64,000 nucleotides of DNA from CAYNHZ01 sp964397445 (lineage in GTDB: Bacteria; Bacteroidota; Bacteroidia; Bacteroidales; UBA932). Location of the stretch: the NCBI GenBank assembly GCA_964397445.1, contig CAYNHZ010000001.1:558001-622000 (forward strand), given 5' to 3'. Of this stretch, positions 1 through 9,595 are shown in pieces. How positions within the stretch are numbered: the stretch's first letter is position 1; every line of letters starts with the position of its first letter. The notes under the pieces are model-generated. The model was given only the letters and a program-made list of their open reading frames with translations. It was not told the origin of the DNA and did not search any database. Position numbers and translations under genes: made by a program.

Positions 1-624
1 TTTCCAGCCGCATAGTGTTGAATCCCAAGCTGCGCTTTCAGCTGATATTTTTGAGGTGATTTGACTCTCTTTTATAGATTCTAATGTAAAACGATATGCA
101 GTGTTGTTCCAAGTGCTAAAAGATTCAACATAAGCAAATTCACCGGGGGCAATTTGATAATGAGTATTTCTATTTGTATTATAAAACTTTGCCCCTTTTA
201 TATATTGTCCCTCAAACTGTAAACGGACTTGATTAGCAGGTGGTATTATGAACAGATTTAAAACGAGGCTAAATATAGCTATTACAAATGCTGAAAGAAA
301 ATAGGGATACATCAATCTTCCGAAACTGATTCCTCCGGAGAGAATTGCCACGATTTCCGAGTTTGCCGCTAATTTTGAAGTGAAGAAAATGACAGTAATA
401 AAAACAAAAAGAGGACTGAACATATTGATGAAATAGGGGATGAAATTGGCATAGTATTGAAAGATAATAGCACTTAAAGGTGCTTTTTGATCAACAAAAT
501 CATCTACTTTTTCACTGATGTCAAAAATGATTACTATTCCTATAATCAACACAAGGGCAACAATATATGTCCCAATAAATTTCTTTATTATATACCGGTC
601 GATTAAAGTGATTCTATAATTCAT
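1..624 (-). CDS. LptF/LptG (YjgP/YjgQ) family permease, C-terminus cut by window edge
   Basis: Reading from the ATG at 622-624 on the minus strand gives 208 residues that stay open to base 1, so only the N-terminal part is present. It begins MNYRITLIDRYIIKKFIGTY, followed by a hydrophobic helix and then further hydrophobic segments at about residues 55-85 and 100-125. This is the N-terminal three-helix half of the family, followed by the start of the periplasmic domain. Family members form the LptB2FG transporter that extracts lipopolysaccharide from the inner membrane. It starts 13 nt after the tgt stop, so the two genes are probably cotranscribed. A second family member lies at 3463-4917, giving two candidates for the F and G subunits. 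Which is F and which is G cannot be decided here. Confidence 0.88.
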   Translation of the reverse strand, partial: MNYRITLIDRYIIKKFIGTYIVALVLIIGIVIIFDISEKVDDFVDQKAPLSAIIFQYYANFIPYFINMFSPLFVFITVIFFTSKLAANSEIVAILSGGISFGRLMYPYFLSAFVIAIFSLVLNLFIIPPANQVRLQFEGQYIKGAKFYNTNRNTHYQIAPGEFAYVESFSTWNNTAYRFTLESIKESQITSKISAESAAWDSTLCGWK

Positions 625-637
625 TTTAACTTATTCC

Positions 638-1768
638 TTAAACCCTGTTTTCCAATTTCTTCACTGTTTCCACTTTCCATGCATTAAAATCTCCAAGCTC
701 TATATGTCTGCGTGCTTGCGCTATAAGTTCCAAATAAAAAGCGAGATTGTGTTCACTTGCTATTTGAGCAGCGAGCATCTCTCCGGAAACAAATAAGTGA
801 CGAAGGTACGCTTTTGTATAGTAATTATCAACAAATGATGTTCCGTTTTTGTCTATAGGGGAGAAGTCATTTTCCCATTTTTTATTTTTTATATTTATCT
901 TCCCATCCCAAGTAAACAGCATACCATTTCTTCCATTTCTGGTTGGCATTACACAGTCAAACATATCAATACCTCGTGATATTCCTTCAAGAATATTCTC
1001 AGGTGTTCCAACTCCCATTAAGTATCTCGGTTTATCTTTCGGAATTATAGGGTGGACAATCTCTATCATATGATACATCTCTTCTGTTGGTTCCCCCACG
1101 GAGAGACCGCCGATAGCATATCCCTCTCTATCAAATGATACGGCATTATATGCCGCCTCTTTACGAAGGTCGGGAAAAATACACCCTTGAATGATAGGGA
1201 AAAATGTTTGGCTGTATCCATACAGAGGATCTGTACTATCAAATCTATCTATACATCTTTTAAGCCATTTTGTGGTGAGTTCTAATGATCTCTTTGCATA
1301 GGTGTGATCGGCATCTCCTGGGGTACACTCATCTAATGCCATAATAATATCAGCACCTATTATCCTTTGTGTATCGACATTGTTTTCGGGGGTAAAACAG
1401 TGTTTCGAACCATCAATGTGTGAACTAAAAGTGCATCCCTGCTCCGTTAATTTTCTATTGGCTGATAGTGAAAAGACTTGATAACCACCACTATCGGTAA
1501 GAATAGGTCTATCCCAGTTTATAAATTTATGTAACCCCCCGACTTTATTGAGGGTATCTAAACCCGGTCGGAGGTAAAGATGATAGGTGTTTCCGAGAAT
1601 AATCTCTGCTTTAATATCCTCTTTGAGGTCTTTGTGATAGATCCCTTTTACAGATCCAACTGTTCCAACCGGCATAAATATAGGTGTCTTAATCGCGCCG
1701 TGATCGGTTATTATCTCTCCGAGTCTTGCATTGCTCTCTTTATCTGTTTTGATGAGATTAAATATCAT
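638..1768 (-). CDS. tgt: Queuine/preQ1 tRNA-ribosyltransferase (tRNA-guanine transglycosylase)
   Basis: 376 aa, normal length for bacterial Tgt, which exchanges guanine 34 for preQ1 in tRNAs with GUN anticodons. The catalytic segment TDSGGYQVFSL lies at about residues 91-101, with GGLSVGEP and MGVGTPENILEGI motifs following. MFDCVMPTRNGRNG carries the conserved nucleophilic Asp. The usual zinc site CxCxxC after FSPID is absent: the sequence there is FSPIDKNGTSFVDNYYTKAYLRH and contains no cysteine, although the downstream histidine in SEHNLAFYL is kept. From memory other Bacteroidota Tgt proteins look similar, so this may be a lineage trait and not a defect. The gene is followed closely by an LptG-type permease and preceded by thiamine pyrophosphokinase. 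Confidence 0.95.
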   Translation of the reverse strand: MIFNLIKTDKESNARLGEIITDHGAIKTPIFMPVGTVGSVKGIYHKDLKEDIKAEIILGNTYHLYLRPGLDTLNKVGGLHKFINWDRPILTDSGGYQVFSLSANRKLTEQGCTFSSHIDGSKHCFTPENNVDTQRIIGADIIMALDECTPGDADHTYAKRSLELTTKWLKRCIDRFDSTDPLYGYSQTFFPIIQGCIFPDLRKEAAYNAVSFDREGYAIGGLSVGEPTEEMYHMIEIVHPIIPKDKPRYLMGVGTPENILEGISRGIDMFDCVMPTRNGRNGMLFTWDGKINIKNKKWENDFSPIDKNGTSFVDNYYTKAYLRHLFVSGEMLAAQIASEHNLAFYLELIAQARRHIELGDFNAWKVETVKKLENRV

Positions 1769-1780
1769 TCTTTTATATAA

Positions 1781-2500
1781 TTATCGGTTGGAAATAAAAA
1801 TCAATGCTTTTGAGGGGTGGTTGAATGTCAGTGTGACTTTTTTAGAGATTGTTGTATTAAGCGTTGCTTTCCACCAAGAGTCAAAGACAACATCATCTGT
1901 TTTGTACTTTAGCCCTTCTGATTTGATTTTCAGGCTTGTATCTAATGAAAATAGGGATATTTTATCCCCAATATCAAAGCAGTCAAAGGTGGTACTATCT
2001 GTTAAGGGGATAAATTCTCCGAAATCTGTTATCATTCTTATTGAGAAATTGTTCCCAAAAACGGATGAGAGTTCTTCACAATATTGACAAAGGAGTGAAA
2101 TATTTCCAATAGTGTGATCCTCCCTTTTCCCTGTGGCACCTAATATTGAGATTTCTCCCTCGCATATTCCTATGTTTTTAATAGTGCCGAGTAAAAAACG
2201 AAAAGCTTTTGTCATATCGTTTGTCTCTTGGTCACTATCATTGATTATTATGGAGCTAAATTGAGTGAAATCTTCTTTTGAAATGGAATCCATATCTCCA
2301 ATAATGTAATTGGGTGATCTATAATATTTGAGGTTGGAGACAGCTCCGTCACAACATATCAACATATTGCAACTATTGATCAGAGAGAGCCCTTTTTTTG
2401 TTGTAGGAAACTCTCCATCAGCTAATATCACATAGCAACTATTTTTTCTATCTTGAATATTCAATGGGTCTTTCATCATATTGTTATGAAAGGGATGCAT
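1781..2500 (-). CDS. Thiamine pyrophosphokinase
   Basis: 239 aa; transfers pyrophosphate from ATP to thiamine, giving thiamine diphosphate. Recognised by CCDGAVSNL, IIGDMDS (around residue 70), SDQETNDMTKA and the glycine-rich ILGATGKREDHTIGNI, which are the hallmark order of the TPK catalytic domain. The listed start overlaps fmt by 17 nt. Methionines at positions 8 and 9 are alternative starts just at the end of fmt, and the conserved part starts only near residue 20, so the exact start is open. It lies between fmt and tgt on the same strand with 12 nt to tgt, suggesting one transcript. The PFOR at 52638-56168 needs its product. Confidence 0.9.
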   Translation of the reverse strand: MHPFHNNMMKDPLNIQDRKNSCYVILADGEFPTTKKGLSLINSCNMLICCDGAVSNLKYYRSPNYIIGDMDSISKEDFTQFSSIIINDSDQETNDMTKAFRFLLGTIKNIGICEGEISILGATGKREDHTIGNISLLCQYCEELSSVFGNNFSIRMITDFGEFIPLTDSTTFDCFDIGDKISLFSLDTSLKIKSEGLKYKTDDVVFDSWWKATLNTTISKKVTLTFNHPSKALIFISNR

Positions 2501-3476
2501 AATTTATGTCATCGTGCAATCCTGCTAAAAAATCTCTAATTTTTAAACGTTTTTTGCCTGCAACTTGTAACTCTTCTATTTTCAGTAGTCCCTCTCCGCA
2601 TTGTACTATTAAGAGTGTTTTTCTATCTGAATAAATATCTCCCGGTTTTGACAATCTCTCACCACAGTCAATATTTTGATCTGTAATTATCGATGAATCA
2701 AATATCTTAATCTCTATAGACTTATTCATAAATGTCAGTGTTGAATATGCAGTGGGATAGGGGCTCAATCCGCGAATCAGATTGTTGATAGCAATATGAT
2801 TTCCATTCCAATTTATGCGGGAGGTCTCTCTATTGAGTTTGGGAGCCGGTTTATAGGACGGGTTTATCAACTCTTGTCTTTTTGGATTTGCCTCTTGACA
2901 AATAAGTTGATCAATGGTTTTACATACGAGTTGTGAGCCGATTATTTCGAGTTTGTCGTGTAGTGTTCCAGCGTTATCATTATCTTCAATTTCAACCTTT
3001 TCTTGAAGGAGTATGGCCCCTGTATCTGTCTTTTCATCTAATAAAAATGTGGTTACTCCTGTCTCTTTCTCTCCATTTATTATTGCCCAATTAATAGGTG
3101 CCGCACCACGATATTGAGGTAATAGTGAGGCGTGTAGGTTAAATGTGCCGAGTGATGGAATAGACCAAATTATTTTTGGCAACATTCTAAAAGCTACTAC
3201 AATAATGATGTCTGCTTTAAGCTCTGAAATTGTATTTGCGAAGATGGGATCTTTTAGGATAACAGGTTGAAAAACGGGTATTTGCAGTCCTGTGGATTCT
3301 ATGTAGTTTTTAACGGCACTTTTATTCACTTTAAGACCTCTTCCGCTCGGTTTGTCGGGAACTGTTACGATGCCAACTATATTGTAGTCATTATTTATCA
3401 GGTGACTAAGGATAGCAACAGCAAAGTCTGGAGTCCCCATAAATAGAATTCGTGTATTTCTTTTATCCCTTATCAT
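2484..3476 (-). CDS. fmt: Methionyl-tRNA formyltransferase
   Basis: 330 aa; formylates initiator Met-tRNA using 10-formyltetrahydrofolate. The N-terminal formyltransferase domain begins RILFMGTPDFAVAIL. It carries FNLHASLLPQYRGAAPINWA at about residues 112-131, which includes the Asn-His of the active site and the SLLPxYRGxAPI signature, and GVTTFLLDEKTDTGAIL with the catalytic Asp. The C-terminal tRNA-binding domain begins near residue 210 (NRETSRINWN). The start codon overlaps the 3' end of the upstream LptF/G-type gene by 14 nt and its own end overlaps the TPK gene, so these genes are likely translationally coupled. Confidence 0.96.
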   Translation of the reverse strand: MIRDKRNTRILFMGTPDFAVAILSHLINNDYNIVGIVTVPDKPSGRGLKVNKSAVKNYIESTGLQIPVFQPVILKDPIFANTISELKADIIIVVAFRMLPKIIWSIPSLGTFNLHASLLPQYRGAAPINWAIINGEKETGVTTFLLDEKTDTGAILLQEKVEIEDNDNAGTLHDKLEIIGSQLVCKTIDQLICQEANPKRQELINPSYKPAPKLNRETSRINWNGNHIAINNLIRGLSPYPTAYSTLTFMNKSIEIKIFDSSIITDQNIDCGERLSKPGDIYSDRKTLLIVQCGEGLLKIEELQVAGKKRLKIRDFLAGLHDDINYASLS

Positions 3477-4917
3477 TTTTACTTCTCTTGAGTGATATTT
3501 TATTGAAAAATCCTTTTATCGGCAGGATGTAAGAGTCAAGATTGAAGAGGGAGGAGTCTTTTGTAGATTTCCAAGTAAGAAAAATACCGATTGGTAATAG
3601 TACTATTGATGAAATGAAAGCACCGAGTGCAGGGGTGATAACTCCGTCTCGAGCTAATTTTTTACCTGTTATATCTATTACCCAATACAAAACAAAGAAA
3701 AGAGCAGATACGATAACCGGTGTTCCCAACCCCCCTTTTCTAATGATAGCTCCAAGTGGAGCTCCAATAAAGAAAAATATAAGACACGCAAATGAGAGGG
3801 TAAATTTCCTATAACTCTCAATATCGATTCTCCTTAAAAAGAAAGTATATTGCTGGCTCTCTGTGTCATAGGTTTTCATAGTTGCAATGGCGGTCTCTGC
3901 AGCTACTATTGCTTGAGATACCTCAAATAAGGCGTCTTTGGCGCTATTGGATTTTGGTAATGAATCGATTCGGATGGAGTTAACATAACCCATATTCCTT
4001 GAAGTGTCAAGCTGAGATGCGTTTACAATACCAATACCATATACGACTCTACTCTGATGGTCAATATACAGTTCGTTATGAATTGCCCCGAGTGAATCCC
4101 TATCTTTTAGTAGATGAGCAAGATCTTTAGACATCACCTCATCTCCGTATATCTCACTATCAGATTTCTTGAATGCATAATTTTCCAAAGGGATAATAAT
4201 CTCTTGCATATAGAAATCTATTTTTTGGAGAACTAAGCTCGTATCTATGTAGTTAATCTGATTGTTTTCTTCGTATGATGATCCGTGGTAAAGGGTGAAT
4301 ATTAGTGCACTTTTATCAGGGGTAGATTTGATGGATCCAGAATCTGCAACAGCAAGTGCTATATTCCCTTTATTGGCTGTGTGGTTGTAAACCATAACAT
4401 TGTACATCATAGATGTTTTAGGATTTCTTGACTCTATTCTCAATGAATACCCCTCAATCCCATTGTAAAATGTTCCTGTTGGTATCTTAATCTCTTCTTT
4501 GGTCCTTCCAATATCGTATTGAAGAGTATATATTTTATTCCAAGATATAGGTATTAGGTTATTTGAAACAAAAAATGCAGAAATGCTGATAGCTATGGCG
4601 ACATAAATCAGAGGATAGAGGATCCTTTGTAGCGAAATACCCGCCGCCTTCATAGCTAAAAGTTCATTATTTTCACCTAAACTTCCAAGGGTCATAATCG
4701 AAGAGATAAGGGTAGCAAGGGGCATCGCATAGGGGAGAATAGTGGCTGATGCCCATCCTAAAAATTCCAATATTACCCAAAAACTCAGCCCTTTTCCTAC
4801 GAGATCATCAATATAAACCCACAGAAACTGCATTACAAATATAAAGACCGCTATTGCAAAGGTGATTGCAAAAGGACCTAAGAATGATTGTAATATGAAT
4901 TTGTCAATTTTTTTCAA
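3463..4917 (-). CDS. LptF/LptG (YjgP/YjgQ) family permease
   Basis: 484 aa inner-membrane protein. Three hydrophobic helices lie in the first 120 residues (start MKKIDKFILQSFLGPFAITF), then a large periplasmic region of about 230 residues, and three more helices from about residue 365 (SFACLIFFFIGAPLGAIIRKGGLG...). This is the LptF/LptG topology, and the GAPLGAIIRKGG turn is typical. Family members pull LPS from the inner membrane into the periplasmic bridge. It is longer than the roughly 360 aa proteobacterial proteins because of an expanded periplasmic domain, which I believe is usual in Bacteroidota. It begins only 5 nt after alaS and overlaps fmt, so it sits in one minus-strand operon with essential housekeeping genes. 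Confidence 0.9.
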   Translation of the reverse strand: MKKIDKFILQSFLGPFAITFAIAVFIFVMQFLWVYIDDLVGKGLSFWVILEFLGWASATILPYAMPLATLISSIMTLGSLGENNELLAMKAAGISLQRILYPLIYVAIAISISAFFVSNNLIPISWNKIYTLQYDIGRTKEEIKIPTGTFYNGIEGYSLRIESRNPKTSMMYNVMVYNHTANKGNIALAVADSGSIKSTPDKSALIFTLYHGSSYEENNQINYIDTSLVLQKIDFYMQEIIIPLENYAFKKSDSEIYGDEVMSKDLAHLLKDRDSLGAIHNELYIDHQSRVVYGIGIVNASQLDTSRNMGYVNSIRIDSLPKSNSAKDALFEVSQAIVAAETAIATMKTYDTESQQYTFFLRRIDIESYRKFTLSFACLIFFFIGAPLGAIIRKGGLGTPVIVSALFFVLYWVIDITGKKLARDGVITPALGAFISSIVLLPIGIFLTWKSTKDSSLFNLDSYILPIKGFFNKISLKRSKNDKG

Positions 4918-4922
4918 ATTAT

Positions 4923-7541
4923 CTAATATTTTGAGGCGGTATCTATCATTAAAGAGAGGGCTGAGGAGAGTCCATCTACATTCTTACCACCTGCTGTTGC
5001 AAGAAAGTTTTGTCCTCCGCCACCACCGTTAATGAGCTTTGCAGCCTCTTTTATATCCTTTGCTGCGTTTGCGCCCTCTTGTATTAAATCCTCTGTGTAC
5101 ATCATTATGAGGTTTGGTTTCCCATCAGGAGTTTGATACGCCCCAACCAATGATGAGTTATTAAATTCTCGATAGAGCTCAAAAGCCACATCTTTAATAA
5201 TTTCCGGCCTAAGCATCCCCCTTGCAATGAAGATTCTGGTATTGTTTACATCTTTACTATTTTCGATAAGGGTTTTCTTTAGAGCAGCTATCCTCTCTAA
5301 GGATACCTCATTGATGGCTTTTCTAAACTCATCATTTTCGTTCATCATTTTTTGAATACTATTGATAATATTCGGTGTGTTTCCAAAAAACTCTCTGGCC
5401 ATTTTCAACTGACTCTCCATATCATCAAACATAGTCTCAACATATTTACCCGTAGTAGCTTCAATTCTTCTGATACCCGCAGCAACAGCAGATTCGGAAA
5501 TTATTTTCAACATTCCTATGTTGCCGGTTGAATTGACGTGGGTACCTCCGCAAAGTTCGATAGAGTCTCCAAAGCGAATCACTCGGACATTGTTCCCATA
5601 TTTTTCTCCAAATAGGGCCATTGCTCCCATCTCTTTTGCCTTATCAATAGGAATATCCCTAAACTCTTCCTTATGGGAGTCCTTGCGTATCAACTCATTA
5701 ACCAATCTTTCCACCTCTTTTAGATTTTGAGAAGATATTTTTTCGAAATGAGAGAAGTCAAATCTGAAATATGAGGAGTTTACATAGGACCCTTTCTGTT
5801 CAATATGATTGCCAAGTATTTTTCGTAAGGCATAATGGAGTAAGTGTGTGGCACTATGGTTCTTAGCCACATCACCTCTTTTTTCAGTATCAATCACTGC
5901 AAGAAAGGAGTCATTAGGATTTGTTGGTATCCTCTCTGCTATGTGAATAGTCAGGTTATTCTCTTTTATAGTATTGTTAATCAAAATCTTCTCTCCGGCC
6001 TCAGAGGTAATTATACCGCTATCGCCGATTTGGCCGCCACTTTCTGCATAAAATGGAGTTTGATCAAAAACAAGTTGAAACATCTCCCTGTTTTTTGTTT
6101 TAACAGTCCTATATTTTGAGATATGTATCGTAGCCTCATTATGGTCGTATCCTACAAAGTCTGAAGACTTTATTTTGATCAATTCGGTCCAATCACCCTC
6201 CTCTATCGCAGAGGCATTGCGAGCTCTCGCTTTTTGTTTTTCGAGCTCCTTCTCGAAAGCGGGAATATCAATAGTGTACCCATTCTCTTTTGCAATTAGT
6301 TCGCTTAAATCCAATGGAAACCCAAAGGTGTCGTAAAGGGTGAATGTGTCGAGTCCTGAGATCAATTTTGTCTCTTTATTTTTTTCCATAATTGACTCGA
6401 TAAGACCGATCCCTTTTTCTAATGTGCGTAAAAAGGCATCCTCCTCCTCTTTTATAACCTTTTCAATAAGAGCTTGTTGTCTCTTCAATTCTGGAAACTG
6501 ATCTCCCATCTCTGCCACTAATGTCTCAACAATTCTACAAAGGAAAGGGGTGTCAAAACTTAGAAAAGTGTATCCATAACGGACAGCTCTTCTTAAAATT
6601 CGTCTGATAACATATCCTGCTTTCACATTTGAGGGCAATTGTCCGTCAGCAATGGAGAAACTAATAGCTCGTATATGGTCTGCTATGACTCTCATTGCCA
6701 CTGCAACATCTTCTGATTCGGAATATTTCTTTCCAGAAAGGTCTGAAATCTTTTTAATTAAACTTTGAAAAATATCCCCTTCGTAATTACTCTTATTATT
6801 GTTGATAGCCATAACTAATCTCTCAAGCCCCATTCCTGTATCTACGTGTTTGTGGGGAAGGGCTTCAAGTGTTCCGTCTGCCTTTCTGTTGTATTGGATA
6901 AATACTAAATTCCAAATCTCAATAACTAAATGATGCCCTTTATTTACCAATTCTTTACCATCGATTTTCTCCCTTTCACTATTGTCCCTTAGATCAATAT
7001 GAATCTCGCTGCAGGGACCGCACGGACCTGTGTCTCCCATCTCCCAGAAATTATCTTTTTTATTTCCGAGTATGATCCTCTCTTTTGATAAAAACCGACT
7101 CCAAATATCAGAAGATTCATTGTCTAAAGGGATATTATCTATTGGATTACCCTCAAAAACAGTAACATACAATCTGTCTTTATCGAGTTTATAAACCTCT
7201 GTCAAGAGTTCCCAAGCCCATTCGATGGCCTCTTTTTTAAAGTAATCACCAAAACTCCAATTGCCCAACATCTCAAACATTGTATGGTGGTATGAGTCGT
7301 GTCCAACCTCTTCAAGATCGTTATGTTTACCACTTACCCTTAGACACTTTTGAGAATCTGCAATTCTTTTGTATTTAATAGGAGAGTTGCCCAAAAACCA
7401 CTCTTTGAATTGATTCATCCCCGCATTTGTGAACATTAGCGTGGGATCTCCTTTAACAACCATAGGTGATGAAGGTACTATCGTGTGACCTTTTAGTTCA
7501 AAAAAGTCTAAAAATTTTTGACGGATTTCTTTTGTTGTCAT
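4923..7541 (-). CDS. alaS: Alanyl-tRNA synthetase
   Basis: 872 aa, full length. The class II catalytic core begins MTTKEIRQKFLDFFELKGH and contains LMFTNAGMNQFKEWFLG and GDTGPCGPCSEIH. The editing domain carries the zinc motif HSATHLLHYAL and the distant partner ELCGGTHVNSTGNIG. The C-terminal DHHA1-type domain has GGGGGQNFLATAGGK. It charges tRNA-Ala and clears mischarged Ser or Gly. It is divergent from the M23 peptidase gene at 7641, with a candidate promoter box at 7580-7587 on the minus strand, and is the first gene of a minus-strand run down to base 1. Confidence 0.98.
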   Translation of the reverse strand: MTTKEIRQKFLDFFELKGHTIVPSSPMVVKGDPTLMFTNAGMNQFKEWFLGNSPIKYKRIADSQKCLRVSGKHNDLEEVGHDSYHHTMFEMLGNWSFGDYFKKEAIEWAWELLTEVYKLDKDRLYVTVFEGNPIDNIPLDNESSDIWSRFLSKERIILGNKKDNFWEMGDTGPCGPCSEIHIDLRDNSEREKIDGKELVNKGHHLVIEIWNLVFIQYNRKADGTLEALPHKHVDTGMGLERLVMAINNNKSNYEGDIFQSLIKKISDLSGKKYSESEDVAVAMRVIADHIRAISFSIADGQLPSNVKAGYVIRRILRRAVRYGYTFLSFDTPFLCRIVETLVAEMGDQFPELKRQQALIEKVIKEEEDAFLRTLEKGIGLIESIMEKNKETKLISGLDTFTLYDTFGFPLDLSELIAKENGYTIDIPAFEKELEKQKARARNASAIEEGDWTELIKIKSSDFVGYDHNEATIHISKYRTVKTKNREMFQLVFDQTPFYAESGGQIGDSGIITSEAGEKILINNTIKENNLTIHIAERIPTNPNDSFLAVIDTEKRGDVAKNHSATHLLHYALRKILGNHIEQKGSYVNSSYFRFDFSHFEKISSQNLKEVERLVNELIRKDSHKEEFRDIPIDKAKEMGAMALFGEKYGNNVRVIRFGDSIELCGGTHVNSTGNIGMLKIISESAVAAGIRRIEATTGKYVETMFDDMESQLKMAREFFGNTPNIINSIQKMMNENDEFRKAINEVSLERIAALKKTLIENSKDVNNTRIFIARGMLRPEIIKDVAFELYREFNNSSLVGAYQTPDGKPNLIMMYTEDLIQEGANAAKDIKEAAKLINGGGGGQNFLATAGGKNVDGLSSALSLMIDTASKY

Positions 7542-7579
7542 ACTTGGGAAATATTTCTTGTGACCCTAAAATTAAGTTA

Positions 7580-7587
7580 CAAAAATA
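7580..7587 (-). promoter_or_regulatory. Bacteroidota -7 promoter box for alaS operon
   Basis: On the minus strand the sequence reads TATTTTTG, which fits the Bacteroidota sigma-A -7 consensus TAnnTTTG, 38 nt upstream of the alaS ATG. No clear TTTG element is seen about 20 nt further upstream, so support rests on the -7 box and its position in a divergent intergenic region. Confidence 0.5.
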
Positions 7588-7607
7588 GGTTTTTATTTAA
7601 AAATATT

Positions 7608-7615
7608 TAAATTTG
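7608..7615 (+). promoter_or_regulatory. Bacteroidota -7 promoter box for the M23 peptidase gene
   Basis: TAAATTTG matches TAnnTTTG and lies 25 nt before the ATG at 7641. It shares the 99-nt divergent region with the alaS box. No convincing -33 element is visible. Confidence 0.55.
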
Positions 7616-7640
7616 CATCCAATTAATTGTAAAAGTATAG

Positions 7641-8633
7641 ATGTCTCAAACAAAAAGGTACCGATTTAACAGGGAAACTTTAACATACGAAATCCATAAA
7701 ACTCCCATTTCAATGAAGTTTTTAAAGACTTCTGCGTATTTTGTGTCGAGTCTTATAGCTTTCGCACTATACATTTATATATATACGAATGTTTTGGGTT
7801 TTGAAACCCCAAAATACAAGATTCTTAAAAAACATTCCACAGAGTGGAGTGCTAAATTACAGATTTTAAATAACCGCTTTGAGAAAAATAATAAAGTCCT
7901 CGAGGAGTTGCAGATGAGGGACAATATAGTCTATCGTTCTATTTTTGGTATGGAGGAGATCTCTTCAGATATTCGTAATGCCGGGTATGGAGGGGTTGAT
8001 AGATTTTCATATCTTGAAAATGTTGATCATTCTGGATTGCTGACCTCTACGGCTGAGAAGATAAATATACTCTATAAGAAGGCTTATGTTCAATCGAAGT
8101 CTTTTGATGAGGTGGCTCTTCTTGCTCAAAAAGCGGGTGAAATGGCGTTATCTGTTCCAAATATATCTCCTGTTGTGAAGGAGAATGTTAGGTTTTCGTC
8201 AGGTTTTGGATACCGAATTGATCCTATTTTAAGAAATATTCATAGGATGCATTCGGGTATTGACCTTTCAGGACGTTCAGGCGAACCGATTTATGTTACA
8301 GGAAATGGTATCGTAAAACAAATTGGTTTTGACTTTTTCGGTTACGGCAATTTTATTATTGTAGATCACGGTTTCGGATATAAGACTCGTTATGCCCATT
8401 TGAGAGGTATGCTTGTTAAAACGGGTCAAGTTGTTAGGCGTGGGGATCAGATAGGGGAGATGGGAGACTCAGGACGTTCCAATGGTACACACTTACATTA
8501 CGAGGTCATATATAAAAATAATCCCGTAAACCCCATTAACTATTATAACAATGATATCTCTTCCGAGGATTACGCTTCAATTATTAAGCCGAGTAAAATT
8601 CTCTTATCAGATAAGAAGAGATGGGGAAATTAA
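7641..8633 (+). CDS. M23 family metallopeptidase (LytM-type), membrane anchored
   Basis: 330 aa. One hydrophobic helix at about residues 30-50 anchors it in the inner membrane, followed by a stretch with coiled-coil character (about 65-100) and then a LytM domain. Zinc ligands and catalytic residues are all present: H204 and D208 in MHSGIDLSG, YAHLRG, and H284/H286 in GTHLHYEV. It should therefore be an active endopeptidase acting on peptidoglycan peptide cross-links in the periplasm. The next gene encodes a similar protein and overlaps by 13 nt, so this is a tandem paralogous pair. The topology resembles the MepM and divisome-linked M23 proteins, but the exact role cannot be read from sequence. 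Confidence 0.93.
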   Translation: MSQTKRYRFNRETLTYEIHKTPISMKFLKTSAYFVSSLIAFALYIYIYTNVLGFETPKYKILKKHSTEWSAKLQILNNRFEKNNKVLEELQMRDNIVYRSIFGMEEISSDIRNAGYGGVDRFSYLENVDHSGLLTSTAEKINILYKKAYVQSKSFDEVALLAQKAGEMALSVPNISPVVKENVRFSSGFGYRIDPILRNIHRMHSGIDLSGRSGEPIYVTGNGIVKQIGFDFFGYGNFIIVDHGFGYKTRYAHLRGMLVKTGQVVRRGDQIGEMGDSGRSNGTHLHYEVIYKNNPVNPINYYNNDISSEDYASIIKPSKILLSDKKRWGN

Positions 8634-9577
8634 AATACGATAAAGAAAAACTTGATTTTTTAGAGGAGAGACCTTCATTTTGGAAAATATTGGGGAAGGT
8701 CGTGTGGTTTATTGTCGCTACTGCCGGTTTAGGTTTGTTATATTATGTGATTTTCGCTATTTTCTTCAATACTGAGGAGGAGAAGAGGATGATAACCGAG
8801 ACAAGAATTATTGAAAAAGAGTATGACGGATTGAATGATAAGGTCGAAAGGCTTGAGAGTGTTGTAGCGGATCTCAAAATGAGGGATAAGGATATTTATC
8901 AATCTATTTTCAATGCAAATCCACCCGAATTTTCATCGAATATTTTAGACTCAACATCGAATTACAATCGTGATACGACATTTGAGCATAATTTTGTTGA
9001 GGCTACACATTTAAAGTTATATCTACTTGAAAATGAGGTGTCTTTATGCTCAAAACTTTTTTTGGCGATAACAGATACCTTGTCAAATCAGAAAGAGAGA
9101 TTTTTATTCATCCCCTCCATTATCCCTGTGATGAATTTCTCTATTGTTCAGACAGGAGCCTCTGTTGGTATGAAAATGCACCCTTTTTATAAAAAAGTGG
9201 TAATGCATAACGGGTTAGATCTTGTGACCCCGATCGGGACTCAAGTGAGGGCATCGGCGAGCGGAACAGTTATTCAGACAAGTAGATCTCAAAAGAATGA
9301 GGGCAATAGGGTGGTTATAGATCACGGAAACGGCTATGTTACATCGTACTCGCATTTAAGTGATATAATGGTGGTTAATAATCAGAAGGTCAAACAGGGG
9401 GCTATAATTGGGAGGGTGGGAACCTCAGGTACGACTTTTGCTCCCCATTTACACTATGAAGTGGAACTCAATAATAAATATGTGGATCCTATAAATTACT
9501 TTTTTGCAGATTTGTCCCCAAATCAGTATAATGAGATAAGAATAATTGCTGTAAATACAGGACAATCACTTGATTAA
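8621..9577 (+). CDS. M23 family metallopeptidase, second of a tandem pair
   Basis: 318 aa with the same plan as its upstream neighbour: a cytoplasmic stub, one transmembrane helix at about residues 23-48, a coiled-coil-like segment (about 58-90), and a C-terminal LytM domain. The zinc motif is intact, with H196 and D200 in MHNGLD, YSHLSD, and H276/H278 in APHLHYEV. Its start lies inside the end of the preceding gene, suggesting translational coupling. It is probably a periplasmic peptidoglycan endopeptidase. The two proteins have diverged strongly outside the catalytic motifs, so they are probably not redundant. Confidence 0.92.
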   Translation: MGKLKYDKEKLDFLEERPSFWKILGKVVWFIVATAGLGLLYYVIFAIFFNTEEEKRMITETRIIEKEYDGLNDKVERLESVVADLKMRDKDIYQSIFNANPPEFSSNILDSTSNYNRDTTFEHNFVEATHLKLYLLENEVSLCSKLFLAITDTLSNQKERFLFIPSIIPVMNFSIVQTGASVGMKMHPFYKKVVMHNGLDLVTPIGTQVRASASGTVIQTSRSQKNEGNRVVIDHGNGYVTSYSHLSDIMVVNNQKVKQGAIIGRVGTSGTTFAPHLHYEVELNNKYVDPINYFFADLSPNQYNEIRIIAVNTGQSLD

Positions 9578-9595
9578 CTTTTAAAAATTAATAAT

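Noticed and set aside
849..1073. Open frame on the plus strand inside tgt
   Set aside because: It lies fully antisense to a clear tgt gene and has no motif, ribosome site or promoter.
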